The translations under genes were made by a program, and so were the position numbers. Shown in pieces: positions 16,120 through 25,900 of a DNA stretch of 64,000 nt. This DNA is from Bacillota bacterium. Lineage in GTDB: Bacteria > Bacillota > Sulfobacillia > JACIYH01. Positions within the stretch are counted from its first letter, which is position 1. The number at the start of each line of letters is the position of its first letter. Under the pieces are notes generated by a model. It ran no database searches. It had not been told where the DNA came from and saw only the letters and a list, made by a program, of their open reading frames with translations. The stretch is from contig JASEFA010000009.1 in the NCBI GenBank assembly GCA_030019365.1, forward strand, positions 37,674-101,673. Direction: 5' to 3'.

Positions 16120-16165
16120 GTCAGCGCACTGACCATGTTAAGCCCCGCACTGTCAGCGTGTTGAC
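16120..16165. promoter_or_regulatory. Operator pair B: GTCAG-N4-(C/T)TGAC palindromes 32 bp apart
   Basis: Site 3 at 16120-16133 (perfect) and site 4 at 16152-16165 (one mismatch, TTGAC). The spacing repeats the 32 bases of pair A. The sites lie in the tail of the truncated sfsA reading frame. No other copies were noticed elsewhere in the window. Confidence 0.65.
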
Positions 16166-16555
16166 ACTCCGGATCACCCCGGCAGGCAGTCCCTGCCAGC
16201 CACCATCCCGGATCGCTTCCGCCACCAGCAGGGGCGGGAGCCGCGCATCCACACACACCAGGCCCGCCCGCCACTCTACCAGAAGGAGATCTGCTGCCGT
16301 GCGGCGGTCGGCCCGCCGGTCCGTGCCGCGGTCCGCACGACCGGCAGAGGCAGCGTGCAACCAGCCGGGCGGCGCCAGCCACACGCGGGTACCTGGTACG
16401 AGCAGTTCCCCGAGGCGACGGCTGTTGGGGACGAGGACCGTCACGGCCCCGGCTCCACCGTCAACGAGCGCAGAGAAGCGAGAAACCCTGCTCACGAAAA
16501 CACCGGGCCGAAGGTCATCCGGAAGCCTAATGCTGTCCACCCGGCGAAGGGTCAT
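16121..16555 (-). pseudogene. Truncated sfsA-like remnant
   Basis: 144 codons resembling the N-terminal part of SfsA (sugar fermentation stimulation protein, a nucleic-acid-binding nuclease of about 230 residues): VSRVSRFSALVDGG, TVLVPNSRRLGELLVPGTRVWL, and LVCVDARLPPLLVAEAI. Then the frame changes character: the last ~20 residues are encoded by the operator palindromes, and the catalytic C-terminal half (SRFDF and EVK motifs) is absent. An Arg/Asp-rich insertion (RGTDRRADRRT) is also present. Most likely a decayed gene; a short functional OB-fold protein cannot be excluded. The start codon region is tandemly duplicated. Confidence 0.55.
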
Positions 16556-16589
16556 GAGGAAGTCTCATGGAGTCCACCCGGCGAAGGGT
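16516..16589. repeat. 37-bp imperfect tandem duplication over the sfsA-like start
   Basis: Units 16516-16552 and 16553-16589 share CCACCCGGCGAAGGGT and most other positions. On the minus strand each unit ends in an ATG, so there are two near-identical potential start regions. Confidence 0.75.
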
Positions 16590-16600
16590 TGGGCAATGTG

Positions 16601-17173
16601 TCACGGCGTCAACCGGGGTCGCCGGGTGAAGCCGTACTCGCCCACCTGCCCGCCGAAGGCGTAATACTTCTCGATGGCGTACACCGGAGGAGCAACCCGG
16701 GCAGGATCGATGTCGCCCTCAGCCAGCACATCGGGGTCGGCATGGACCGAGAGTACCCGCCCCACGAAGAGCTCGTGGCTCCCCAGGGGAACGCGCTGCT
16801 CCACCCGACATTCCAGGTTGACGGGAAACTCGGCCACCAGCGGCACCGTCACCCGCGAGCCGGCCACGGGCGTCAGCCCAAGAGCGGCGAACTTGTCCAC
16901 ATCCCTGCCCGACCTGGTGCCGCAGAAATCCAACAGGTGAACCTGTTCGGCCCGCGGGATGTTTACGGTGAATTCCCCCCGGTCGGCCAGGATGCGATAG
17001 GAGTGGCGATCGGGGCGGAGCGATATCCCCACCATGGGAGGCCGCGAGCACAGGGTCCCCACCCAGGCCAGGGTTACCAGGTTGGGCTTCTCCGTGTCGC
17101 CCACACACACGACCACCACGGGCAGGGGAAACAGCTGGGTGCCTGGCTCCAACTCCACCTTACCTGCTACCAC
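16601..17173 (-). CDS. Flavin reductase family protein (FMN split barrel)
   Basis: 190-residue FMN-binding split-barrel protein. Characteristic stretches: NLVTLAWVGTLCSRPPMVGISLRP (about 30-53), SYRILADRGEFTVNIP, and GTRSGRDVDKFAALGL, which line the flavin site in this family. Such proteins reduce flavins with NAD(P)H or act as ferric reductase or flavoredoxin in anaerobes. GTG 17173 has GGAGGA at seven to nine bases; an upstream TTG at 17194 lies on top of that site and is less likely. Divergently oriented from the kinase-glycosidase fusion with 131 bases between them. Flavoredoxin-like electron transfer is a guess from context. Confidence 0.82.
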   Translation of the reverse strand: MVAGKVELEPGTQLFPLPVVVVCVGDTEKPNLVTLAWVGTLCSRPPMVGISLRPDRHSYRILADRGEFTVNIPRAEQVHLLDFCGTRSGRDVDKFAALGLTPVAGSRVTVPLVAEFPVNLECRVEQRVPLGSHELFVGRVLSVHADPDVLAEGDIDPARVAPPVYAIEKYYAFGGQVGEYGFTRRPRLTP

Positions 17174-17304
17174 CAGGAACACTCCTCCCTCCAAGAATAG
17201 ACTTCCACCTCACACGGACGTACCGGACGGGGCGGGGACCGGCAGGACCGCCGACCAGCGGAGGCGAACTCCGGCATGAACACCGCAGCGCGGAGGTGAC
17301 GGCG

Positions 17305-19695
17305 ATGCGTCTGGTGCTGGGCGTCGATGCCGGGGCGACCAAGACCCTCGCCGCGGCAGCCGATCCGGCCGGCCGGATCAGGGGATGGGGACGTGCCGGA
17401 TGCGGCAACTTCCAGGTCAACGGCACGGGGGCCGCCCGGGAGGTCAGCCGGGCCGTGCGCCGGGCCCTGGCCATGGCCGGAGCGGAGCCTTCCCACGTGG
17501 CGGCCGCCTACTACGGCATGGCAGGTGCCGATCGGCCCACCGACTTTGCCCATATCCATTCTTTCCTCGAACCGATCAACCCTGCCTCACGGTGGGAAGT
17601 GGAAAACGACGCTACCATCGCCCTCATTGCCGCCACCGGCCGCCGGGTGGGGGTGGTGGTGGTATGCGGTACCGGGTTCAACTGCCTGGCCTTCCACCGC
17701 GACGGCACCCGCCTGCAGGTGGGTGGCCTGGGTTACGTCTTCGGCGACTTCGCCGGGGCCGCTCAGGTGGGCGCGGAGGTGATCCGGGCCGCCACCCGCG
17801 CCCACGACGGACGGGGGCCCGCCACCGCCCTGCTCGACCTGCTCAGGCAGCAGTTAAGCGTGCAGGACCCGTCCGACCTGGCCGCCATGATGTACGAGGG
17901 AGCGGCCCGGCCCGTTCACCCGGGCGAACTGGCGCCCCTCGCCTTCCGGGCCGCGGCCGCGGGCGACGCCGTAGCCACGGACATCCTCCATCGCTCTGCC
18001 CGGGAAATGGCTCTCGCCGCCAGGGTAGCCATCAAGCGCGCTGGCCTGGATGCCCTCCCCCGCATACCGGTGGTCCTGGCCGGGGCCCTGCTGCAGGGAG
18101 ACCCCGGCCGGTTCCTGGCACCGGTCATCGCCGCCGACATCGACGAGGCCCACCCCGCGGCAGAAGTCACCGTTCTGGACACGGACCCCGTGCTCGGGGC
18201 CGTGATGGCAGCACTGCAACTTGCGGGCAGCGACGTGAACGAGGAGGTCGCCCGCACCGTGCGCTCGTCGTGGGAGGCCATGCGCCGGGACCGCCCGATG
18301 GCAGCAGAGACAGAACCGGGGCCGGCGGGCGAGCGCGGGGCGGGCGCCGAGGCAGGGGCAGGGCCGGCGGGCGAGCGCGGCCTCAAGGTGGCGGTGGTGG
18401 GCGGGGCAAGCACGTACACGCCCGAACTGATCGCCGGACTGGTGGACGCCAGGGACTACCTCCCCATGCGCGAGCTGGTCCTCATGGATCCCGATTCCCC
18501 CCGCCTGGAAGCGGTGGGAGGACTGGCCCGCCGCATGCTGGAGGACGCGGGCCGGGGAGATGCCCTGCGCCTCTCGGGCGAACTGGACGAAGCCCTGCGG
18601 GGCGCGGATTTCGTGATCGTGCAGGTCAGGGTGGGCGGGATGGCCGCCAGGCGGCTCGACGAGCGCATCCCCCTGGAACTGGGGTGCATCGGGCAGGAAA
18701 CGGTGGGGGCCGGAGGGATCTCCTCCGCCCTCAGGACCGTGCCGGTGATACTGGACATCTCCCGCCGGATGGAACGGCTCTGCCCCGGCGCCTGGCTGAT
18801 CAACTTCACCAACCCCTCCGGGCTGGTCACCGAGGCCCTGTACCGCCATGCGGACGTGCGGGCCGTGGGCCTGTGCAACGTCCCCACCACCATGAAGACG
18901 GCCCTGGCCGCGGCCCTGGCGACTACGGTCGGCGGCCGGCAGGATGAGCGTTTCCGCACCGGCGGTGGCGGCAAAGCGCAGATTCAGCTGGACTACCGCG
19001 GTCTGAACCACCTGGGGTGGTTCATGGGGGTGCGGGACGCTGAAGGCCGGGAACTCCTGCCGGTGATCCTCACGGGTCACCTCGAGCAGGTGGCAGAACG
19101 GGTCAATGTGGACACAGACCTCATCGCGGCCTGGGGAGCCATACCGAATCCCTACCTGCGCTACTACTGCCATCCGGACCGGGTGCTGGCAGAAATGAAG
19201 GCATCGGGCCACACCCGGGCGGACGAAGTCATCGACCTGGAAAGGCGGCTGCTCGAGATATACCGGAATCCCGCCGTCCGCCGCCGTCCCCCCGAGCTGG
19301 ACGGCAGGGGTGGTGCCTTCTATTCCGTGGCGGCCGTCGAGCTGATGCTTGCGCTGGCCGGGATACGGCCGGGAGAGCACGTGGTGTCCGTGCCGCACGA
19401 GGGCAGGCTGGCGGACCTGCCCCGGGACACGGTGGCGGAACTGACCTGCCAGGTGGAGCGGGACGAGATCACGCCGGCGGCCGCGGGGCCTCTGCCACCG
19501 GGCACGGCCGGACTGGTGCGCACGGTCAAGGAGTGCGAGCTGCTCGCCATAGAGGCGGCGGTCAAAGGCTCCCGCTCCCTGGCGTACCTGGCGCTGGCCT
19601 CCCATCCCCTGGTCCCCTCGGCAGAGGTGGCCCGGCAACTCCTGGACCACCTCCTGGCAGCCCACCGCCCGTACCTGCCTTCCGGTCTCCAGTAA
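17305..19695 (+). CDS. BadF/GlcNAc-kinase-type kinase fused to GH4 6-phospho-glycosidase
   Basis: 796 residues in one frame. Residues 1-325 are an ASKHA sugar kinase of the BadF/BcrA ATPase family (LGVDAGATKTLAA phosphate-1 loop, VVVCGTGFNCLAF phosphate-2, LAGALLQGDPGRF adenosine motif). A Glu/Gly/Ala linker (about 326-358) follows, made of a 20-base direct repeat. Residues 359-796 are a GH4 NAD- and metal-dependent glycosidase: VAVVGGASTYTPEL, GCIGQETVGAGGISSA, INFTNPSGLVTEA, GLCNVP (metal Cys), LNHLGWF. Predicted role: phosphorylate a sugar or disaccharide and then cleave the phospho-glycoside. ATG 17305 has GGAGG eight bases upstream. No sequencing frameshift is needed; each half is full length. 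Confidence 0.88.
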   Translation: MRLVLGVDAGATKTLAAAADPAGRIRGWGRAGCGNFQVNGTGAAREVSRAVRRALAMAGAEPSHVAAAYYGMAGADRPTDFAHIHSFLEPINPASRWEVENDATIALIAATGRRVGVVVVCGTGFNCLAFHRDGTRLQVGGLGYVFGDFAGAAQVGAEVIRAATRAHDGRGPATALLDLLRQQLSVQDPSDLAAMMYEGAARPVHPGELAPLAFRAAAAGDAVATDILHRSAREMALAARVAIKRAGLDALPRIPVVLAGALLQGDPGRFLAPVIAADIDEAHPAAEVTVLDTDPVLGAVMAALQLAGSDVNEEVARTVRSSWEAMRRDRPMAAETEPGPAGERGAGAEAGAGPAGERGLKVAVVGGASTYTPELIAGLVDARDYLPMRELVLMDPDSPRLEAVGGLARRMLEDAGRGDALRLSGELDEALRGADFVIVQVRVGGMAARRLDERIPLELGCIGQETVGAGGISSALRTVPVILDISRRMERLCPGAWLINFTNPSGLVTEALYRHADVRAVGLCNVPTTMKTALAAALATTVGGRQDERFRTGGGGKAQIQLDYRGLNHLGWFMGVRDAEGRELLPVILTGHLEQVAERVNVDTDLIAAWGAIPNPYLRYYCHPDRVLAEMKASGHTRADEVIDLERRLLEIYRNPAVRRRPPELDGRGGAFYSVAAVELMLALAGIRPGEHVVSVPHEGRLADLPRDTVAELTCQVERDEITPAAAGPLPPGTAGLVRTVKECELLAIEAAVKGSRSLAYLALASHPLVPSAEVARQLLDHLLAAHRPYLPSGLQ

Positions 19696-19754
19696 CGACC
19701 GGGAAACGACCGGAGCCGGGCAACAGAGCCAGGCATCAGGTGCGGGCAGGGCGG

Positions 19755-21590
19755 TCAGGCCAGACCCAGTTCGGCCAGTCTGGCCTCCGTGGGGACGCCG
19801 GTGTCGGGGTCCCATCCCATCATGCCGTAATACAGGCGCAGGGCCTGTTCCAACCCCTCCCGGGGAACGCTCACCCCATCCAGGGGTCCGCCGGCGAACG
19901 GTTCGTGGAAGCGGGGGTGCAGCACGTCCTCTTCCCGTCTCCAACCCTGCCTGAGGTTGAAGAGGCGGGCCAGCGTGGCCACCCGTTCCCCCACCTTCTC
20001 CAACTCGAACAGGGAGGTGTTCCAGCCGGTAACGACCCTCACCAGATCGGCGAGCTGGTGGTACGTCCAGGGGACGAAGTAGCAGACCACGGCGGAATCC
20101 TGGAAGTGACGCCAGTTGGTCACGTAAGTAAACAGCCGCACCTTGTCAGGGCCCAGGTCGTGCAGGGGAACGGGCCCTGCCAGGCCGAACACGCCCGCCT
20201 CCTTCACCGACGAGGATCCTTCCTTCATCCAGATGGTGTCGTGCAGGTTGTGGCAGTGGTCGGCCCCGGTGGGGGAAACGGCATAACCCAGCCCAAGAGC
20301 GTGCTTCAGGCGGGGCTCGTGCATGGGCACCTCCTGGCCCTTTACCTGCACCGCCCACGACTCGCTTCCCTGGCCCAGGAAGCGGGCCGCCCTGAGCGTT
20401 CCCTCAGCGAGCAGGTCCCCAATACCCTCCCGGCCCGCGATCTGCCGCACCAGCTCCAGCATGCCCTCCGCGTCCCCGAAGCGGGGCAACCTCCTCCCCT
20501 GCCAGGCGTCCAGCACCCCGCGTTCGGCGCATTCCATGGCGAAGGCCACCGTTACCCCGGTGGAGATGCTGTCAAGCCCCTGGGCCGCACATATCTCATT
20601 GGCCTTGCACACCGCGGCCAGATCATCCACGCCGCAGGAGGAGCCCAGAGCCGCCACCGTCTCATACTCGGGCCCTCCGTAACGGGGATAGGGTGAGGTG
20701 GCCTTCACCACCCGCTTGCACCGGATGGGGCAGGCGTAACAGCTCTCCCGGCCCGCCAGCAGGGTAGCGGTCATGGTGCGGCCGTCTATCTTTTCGACTC
20801 CCTCAAACGATCCCTGGCAGAAGTTCCGGGTGGGGAGTCCCCCCTGGGCGGAGAGGGCTGCCGTGCCCCCGGCCGTCCCGTGCTCGTGCAGGCCCCAGGC
20901 CTTTTCTCTCCAGGTGGTGCTCATTTCCCGCACCAGCCTGCGGAAGCCGGCCTCGTCGGCCACCGGGACGGAGGCGTCACCCCGCACGGCGACGGCGCGC
21001 AGCTTCTTGGACCCCATCACCGCCCCCAACCCGGTCCTGCCTGCGAAGTGGGTGAGGTCGTTCACCACGCAGGCGAACCTCACCAGCTTCTCGCCCGCTG
21101 GCCCGCACTGGCACACCCGGAGGCGGGACCCCAGCTCCTCCCGCAGGCGGGCTTCTACGTCAGCCGTCTCCAGGCCCCAGAGGTGGCGGGCATCCCTGAT
21201 CTCCGCCCCGCCGTCGTGGATCCAGAGGTACGCCGGGACGGGTGAGCGTCCCTCCACCACCAGGGCATCGAAACCCGCCCGCTTGAGCTCTGCCCCCCAG
21301 AATCCGCCGGCCTCGGCGCTGCCCAACCGCCCGGTCAAGGGGCTCAGGGCCGCCACCCCGTTGCGCCCGCATCCGGGCGCAGGAACCCCGGTCAGGATTC
21401 CGGGGGCAAACACCAGCCTGTTCTCGGGTCCCAGGGGATCGGCCCCCTCGGGCACCTCGCGCCACAGGAGGTACGCAGCCAGACCCCGTCCTCCCATCAG
21501 GCGGCGCAACGGCACTTCTTCGAGCGGCTCAATGCCTACCCGCCCCCGGGTGAGATCCACCCGGAGCAGCTTTCCCCACCAGCCTCCCAT
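19755..21590 (-). CDS. Aldehyde ferredoxin oxidoreductase (AOR-1)
   Basis: 611-residue tungsten- or molybdenum-bispterin enzyme that oxidises aldehydes to acids with ferredoxin, cytoplasmic. N-terminal domain binds the pterins (LLRVDLTRGRV, GRGLAAYLLW, PLTGRLGSAEAGG, GRTGLGAVMGSKKLRA). The [4Fe-4S] ligands are C284, C287, C291 (CYACPIRC) and probably C503 (AVVC), the standard C-x2-C-x3-C plus distal Cys. ATG 21590 follows a G-rich ribosome site; a TTG at 21608 would add six residues. It is convergent with the fusion gene 59 bases away and lies upstream of nothing obvious for electron transfer, so it likely uses free ferredoxin. Confidence 0.92.
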   Translation of the reverse strand: MGGWWGKLLRVDLTRGRVGIEPLEEVPLRRLMGGRGLAAYLLWREVPEGADPLGPENRLVFAPGILTGVPAPGCGRNGVAALSPLTGRLGSAEAGGFWGAELKRAGFDALVVEGRSPVPAYLWIHDGGAEIRDARHLWGLETADVEARLREELGSRLRVCQCGPAGEKLVRFACVVNDLTHFAGRTGLGAVMGSKKLRAVAVRGDASVPVADEAGFRRLVREMSTTWREKAWGLHEHGTAGGTAALSAQGGLPTRNFCQGSFEGVEKIDGRTMTATLLAGRESCYACPIRCKRVVKATSPYPRYGGPEYETVAALGSSCGVDDLAAVCKANEICAAQGLDSISTGVTVAFAMECAERGVLDAWQGRRLPRFGDAEGMLELVRQIAGREGIGDLLAEGTLRAARFLGQGSESWAVQVKGQEVPMHEPRLKHALGLGYAVSPTGADHCHNLHDTIWMKEGSSSVKEAGVFGLAGPVPLHDLGPDKVRLFTYVTNWRHFQDSAVVCYFVPWTYHQLADLVRVVTGWNTSLFELEKVGERVATLARLFNLRQGWRREEDVLHPRFHEPFAGGPLDGVSVPREGLEQALRLYYGMMGWDPDTGVPTEARLAELGLA

Positions 21591-21612
21591 CCCAGACCCC
21601 CCGTGCAAGAGA

Positions 21613-22893
21613 CTACCTGATGAATACGGGGATGCGCAGCACTGTTCCTGCCGCCCCCTCGTCCTCGGGAGGCTGATAGCTCACCTCCACTATTCCCGCA
21701 CTGGAAGTCAGAGGCCGGGTGAAATACAGCCATTCGGCGAACCAGCCCGGCCCGGAGCCTTCCGCCCCCGAGCACAGGCTTGCCGACCGGGAAGCCAGTT
21801 CCCGACCCCGGGAATCCATCAGCGTCACGCTTACCTGACCGCGGGACCACCGGGCGGTACCGACCACCAGCACCTCGCCCTCCAGGCTGGCCTGAGTGAC
21901 GGGACTCACCACCCAGAGGTCGGGCCCCCCCAGCTGCAGGAGCCCCGCCAGCACCCCGGCCCACTCGGCACGGGAGATCATCTCCCGCTCCACCCAGGGA
22001 CGGCCGGAGCCATCCGGGATGGCCGCGCCTGCTTCGTCCCCGGCCGCCCGGTGCAACCACTCCACGAGGGTTGCACCGTCAAGAGCTTCGCCCGGTGAGA
22101 ACGCCTCGTGGCTGCGGGCATCCGGTACGATCCCCCGTCTCATTGCCTCGGCCAGGTAAGGCAGCACCCAGTGCTCCCGGGGCACATCGGAAAACCCGAT
22201 CTCGGCCGTCGCTCTCGCCATCCCCACGGGCAGGCCCCGTCCGGGCAGGGCCTCCACCAGGGACTTGATCGCCTCCGCCCGGGTGAGCGCCCCCTGGGGC
22301 CGAAACATCCCGTCCGGATACCCGGAGAACACTCCCCGCAGCGTCAGGGCCAGGACGGCCCCGTCATCCGCGTCTCCCTGCAGGTCGGGAAACCCTGCGA
22401 AGACCACGCGGGGGTCGGGTGCCACCCCCTCCGGACCCGCCGGGAGCCAGGGGCGGCCTCCCGCCCTTACGACAACTCTGTCCACATCGGGAAACTGGCA
22501 GAGGGTATGAACGATGGCCTGTACGGCCAGGTTTGCCAGGCTCCCCCGCGGCTCCGGTTTGCCCGGTTGCAGATCCACCGAAGCGATGCGGCTCGCCACC
22601 GTCAGGCGCTCCACGCGGGTACCGCGGGGCAGGGCCGGACCTACCACATCGCCAGCCCGTGGCCCCCGGCACAGGGCCTCCAGGACGTCCCGGTAGGGAC
22701 TGGCTCCTTCCCACAGGAACACCCTGACGGGCAACAGCCAGGCGGGTTGCCCGCGGGGGAAGTTCAAGTAGAGCAGCCGCGCCTGCCCGGCCTGGGCGTG
22801 CACCTCCGGCAGCACCCCTGCGGCCAGCACTGCACCCGCGACCAGCACCGCGCACATAAACCGAGCAACACGCACCCTGGCGTCCCCACCCAA
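21613..22893 (-). CDS. Exported GerMN - SLH - Gmad2 domain protein
   Basis: 426 residues with a signal peptide (basic RVARF, hydrophobic core, AxA-like site near residue 34). A GerMN domain follows (about 38-155: LPVRVFLWEGASPYRDVLEALCRGP, SLANLAVQAIVHTL), as in the germination/sporulation protein GerM. Next are S-layer homology segments (about 180-300: GVFSGYPDGMFRPQGALTRAEAIK, FSDVPREHWVLPYLAEAM). The end (about 330-426) is a beta domain like Gmad2. It probably sits at the cell wall or forespore envelope. The TTG at 22893 is the outermost start; GTG 22875 with GGTGGGG upstream is equally plausible. Follows the RND gene by 16 bases. Confidence 0.78.
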   Translation of the reverse strand: MGGDARVRVARFMCAVLVAGAVLAAGVLPEVHAQAGQARLLYLNFPRGQPAWLLPVRVFLWEGASPYRDVLEALCRGPRAGDVVGPALPRGTRVERLTVASRIASVDLQPGKPEPRGSLANLAVQAIVHTLCQFPDVDRVVVRAGGRPWLPAGPEGVAPDPRVVFAGFPDLQGDADDGAVLALTLRGVFSGYPDGMFRPQGALTRAEAIKSLVEALPGRGLPVGMARATAEIGFSDVPREHWVLPYLAEAMRRGIVPDARSHEAFSPGEALDGATLVEWLHRAAGDEAGAAIPDGSGRPWVEREMISRAEWAGVLAGLLQLGGPDLWVVSPVTQASLEGEVLVVGTARWSRGQVSVTLMDSRGRELASRSASLCSGAEGSGPGWFAEWLYFTRPLTSSAGIVEVSYQPPEDEGAAGTVLRIPVFIR

Positions 22894-22909
22894 CTCCGTA
22901 TCTACCCGT

Positions 22910-25900
22910 TTAGACTCCAGGCCTATCCTCGCGGTTCCCCCTCCGGGCGACCAGCAGGAACAGCTTGCCCAGGATTTCGAGCAGTTCCGAGAACTCCTCC
23001 ATGGTTACCTCCTCGCCGGAACGCACCATGGCCTGAGCTGGCTTCCTGGCAGAAGCCGAGGCGGGGGTGCCCCCGGAGGCAACCGCAGCACCGGCGAACA
23101 GGGAAGGCTCCAGCAACGCGCCGGCAGCAGGCGACGCGGCCGGGGGTGCGGCAGCGCCGGCGGCGGAGGACGGTGATGGCACGGGGGCCCCGCTGGCGGC
23201 AGGCGACGGCGCGGCCGGGGATGCGGCAACGGCGGCGGCGGCGGAGGACGGCGCGGGAGCAGGGGCAGCCTCAGAGGCGGGCTGCCACCGGCGGGTACCG
23301 GCCAGCAGGCTGTACGCGACGGGGATCACCAGCAGGGTGAGGGCAGTGGAGGTGGTGAGACCGCCCACCACGGCCCGGGCCAGAGGGGCGTTCAACTCCC
23401 CGCCCTCGCCCCAACCAAGGGCGAGGGGCAGCAGACCCAGGAGGGTGGTGAGGGCGGTCATGAGGACGGGACGCACCCGCACGCCTGCCCCCTGCACGAT
23501 GGCTTCCCGGCCCTCCAGGCCCCGGCGGCGGAGCTGGTTGATGTAGTCCACCATCACGATCGCGTTGTTGACCACGATCCCGGCCAGGATGATGCCGCCG
23601 ATGTAGGCAGTTATGCCCAGGGAGGTTCCGGTGGCGTACAGGGTACCCACCACGCCCACGAAGGCCAGCGGAACGGTCAGCATGATGATCAGGGGGTGAA
23701 GCAGCGATTCGAACTGGGTGGCCATGACCATGTAGACCAGGGCCACGGAGAGGGCCAGGGCCAGGTTCAGCCCACTGAAGCCCTCCTCCATCATCGCCGA
23801 GGCACCCCCGATTTCCACCGTGACTCCCTCCGGCAGGTCCAGGCCGCCCAGGACCTTCCCGACGTCGGTGGTCACGCTGCCCAGGTCGCGCCCCTCCACC
23901 AGAGCGGTGATGAGGGCGGAAGGCCGCTGCCCGTCCCGGGTCATGCTCACCGGCCCCCGCGCCTCCCTCAGGCTGGCCACGTCCCCCAGCTTCACCGCCT
24001 GGCCGGACGATGCCAGGATGGGCACCGACTCCACGTCCCCCGGAGTGGGGAAGTGTCCGAAGTCCTGGCGCACCCTTACCGGCAGGGACTCCGAACCCAG
24101 CTCCACCCTGGTGACTATCTGCCCCTTGACGGCATTGCTCACCGCCATGGCCACCTGGGCGGGAGTGACACCCCGGGCCAGGGCCGTGTCCCGATCCACG
24201 GAGACATCAAGCTCCGGTTTCGCCTCTTCCAGGTTGGACTCCAGATTGCGCAGACCCACCACGTCCCGCAGCGCAGTCATGACGCGATCTGTCGATTCCG
24301 GAAGCCGACCGGAATCCAGGCTCTTTACGTACACCTGCATGCTGTTCCAGGCCATGCCACTGGCACTGCTGGCGAAAGACTGCATGTTGAAGGTGACCTG
24401 GGCCGGGCCCCTGATTTCCTCCACACGCTGTCGCACCCGGTCCATGATTTCGGCCGTGCTGGCCTTTCGCTCTTTCTCGGGGACCAGGTTCACCAGGATC
24501 TGCGCCCTCGACGTCCCGCCGGTCACACCGCGGGCCACTACCCCGAAGCCTTCCCCGCTGCCCACCGTGGTGGTATCCAGCTCGACCTCGGGGAACCCGT
24601 CCAGGATGGTCTCGATCTCTTTGGCCTTGGCGCTGGTCGCCTCCAGATCGGTACCGGCGGGCATGGCGATGTCGATGGTGAAGGCGCCTTCGTCGGTCAC
24701 GGGGAGGAACTCCGTTCCTATGCCCGGTGCCAGGTAGGCCGCCCCGCCCAGGCAGAGCAGCACGCCCAGCACCACCACCGCCCGGTGTCCCAGGCACCAG
24801 CGCAGGGTGCGGGCGTATGCCCCCTCCTTGGGAGCGCGACCCCCCCTGCTCCGCGGGCGGAAAAGATGGGCGGCCATGGCCGGTACCAGCGTCACCGCCA
24901 CCACCAGGCTGGCGGCCAGGGCGAAGCTCACCGTAAGCGCCAGCTCGCGGAAGAGGTGCCCGGTGATGCCTCCCACGAACACCACGGGCAGGAAGACGGC
25001 CAGGGTGGTGAGAGTGGAGGCGGTGATGGCCATGGCCACCTCGGAGGTGCCGGTGATGGCGGCCCGATGCGGATCTTCCCCCTGGTCCAGGTGGCGGAAG
25101 ATGCTCTCGATGACCACGATGGCATTGTCCACCAGCATCCCCACCCCTAGGGCCAGGCCGCCCAGGGTCATGATGTTGAGGGTGAGGCCGGAGAAGTGCA
25201 GGAGCACGAAGGTAGCCACCACCGAGAAGGGAATGGCCACGGCGATGGCAAAGGTGCTGGCCAGGTGGCGCAGGAACAGGAAGAGAACCAGGACCGCCAG
25301 GGCCCCCCCGGCGAGCAGGTTATCCCGCAGGGTGCCCAGGAACATCTCGATGATGCGGGCCTGGTCCATTGCCACGAAGATCTTGGCCCCGGGATAGTCC
25401 TTCCGGATGGCATCCAGCTCTTCCCGCAACCGGCGGGCCACCTGGACCGTGTTGGCGTCTCCTTCCTTCTGGATGGAGAGCTCCACGCTGGGGCTGCCGC
25501 CCGTCCGGGAGACGGAGGTGGAAGGGGCAAACCCGCGCTCCACCGTGGCCACGTCAGCCAATCTGACCGGACGCATCACCGGCCGGGCTGGCGCGGGCCT
25601 CGAGCGGGCACCGGTCGCCAGCGAGCTCGCGTTTGCGGAGCCGTCCGGCGGTCTGGCACCCGCGCCCGCGGCGCCGGGGACGGCGTAATACCCCACCACC
25701 AGGTCGCGCAGGTCGTCAAGGGTCTGCAGGCGCCCGGACAGCCTGACCCCCAGCTCCCGGCCGTCCTTCCGCACGGAGCCCAGGGGCCAGTCCAGGTTGG
25801 AAGCCCTGATGACGCCCGCTATCTGATCCTGAGTGAGCCCGTAACGGTCGACTGCTGCCGGGTCCAGATCCACCTGGATCTCGGGGTCACTGGAGCCGAA

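Noticed and set aside
17854..19944. 696-codon open frame on the minus strand
   Set aside because: Antisense to the kinase-GH4 fusion; His/Gly/Gln-rich shadow translation.
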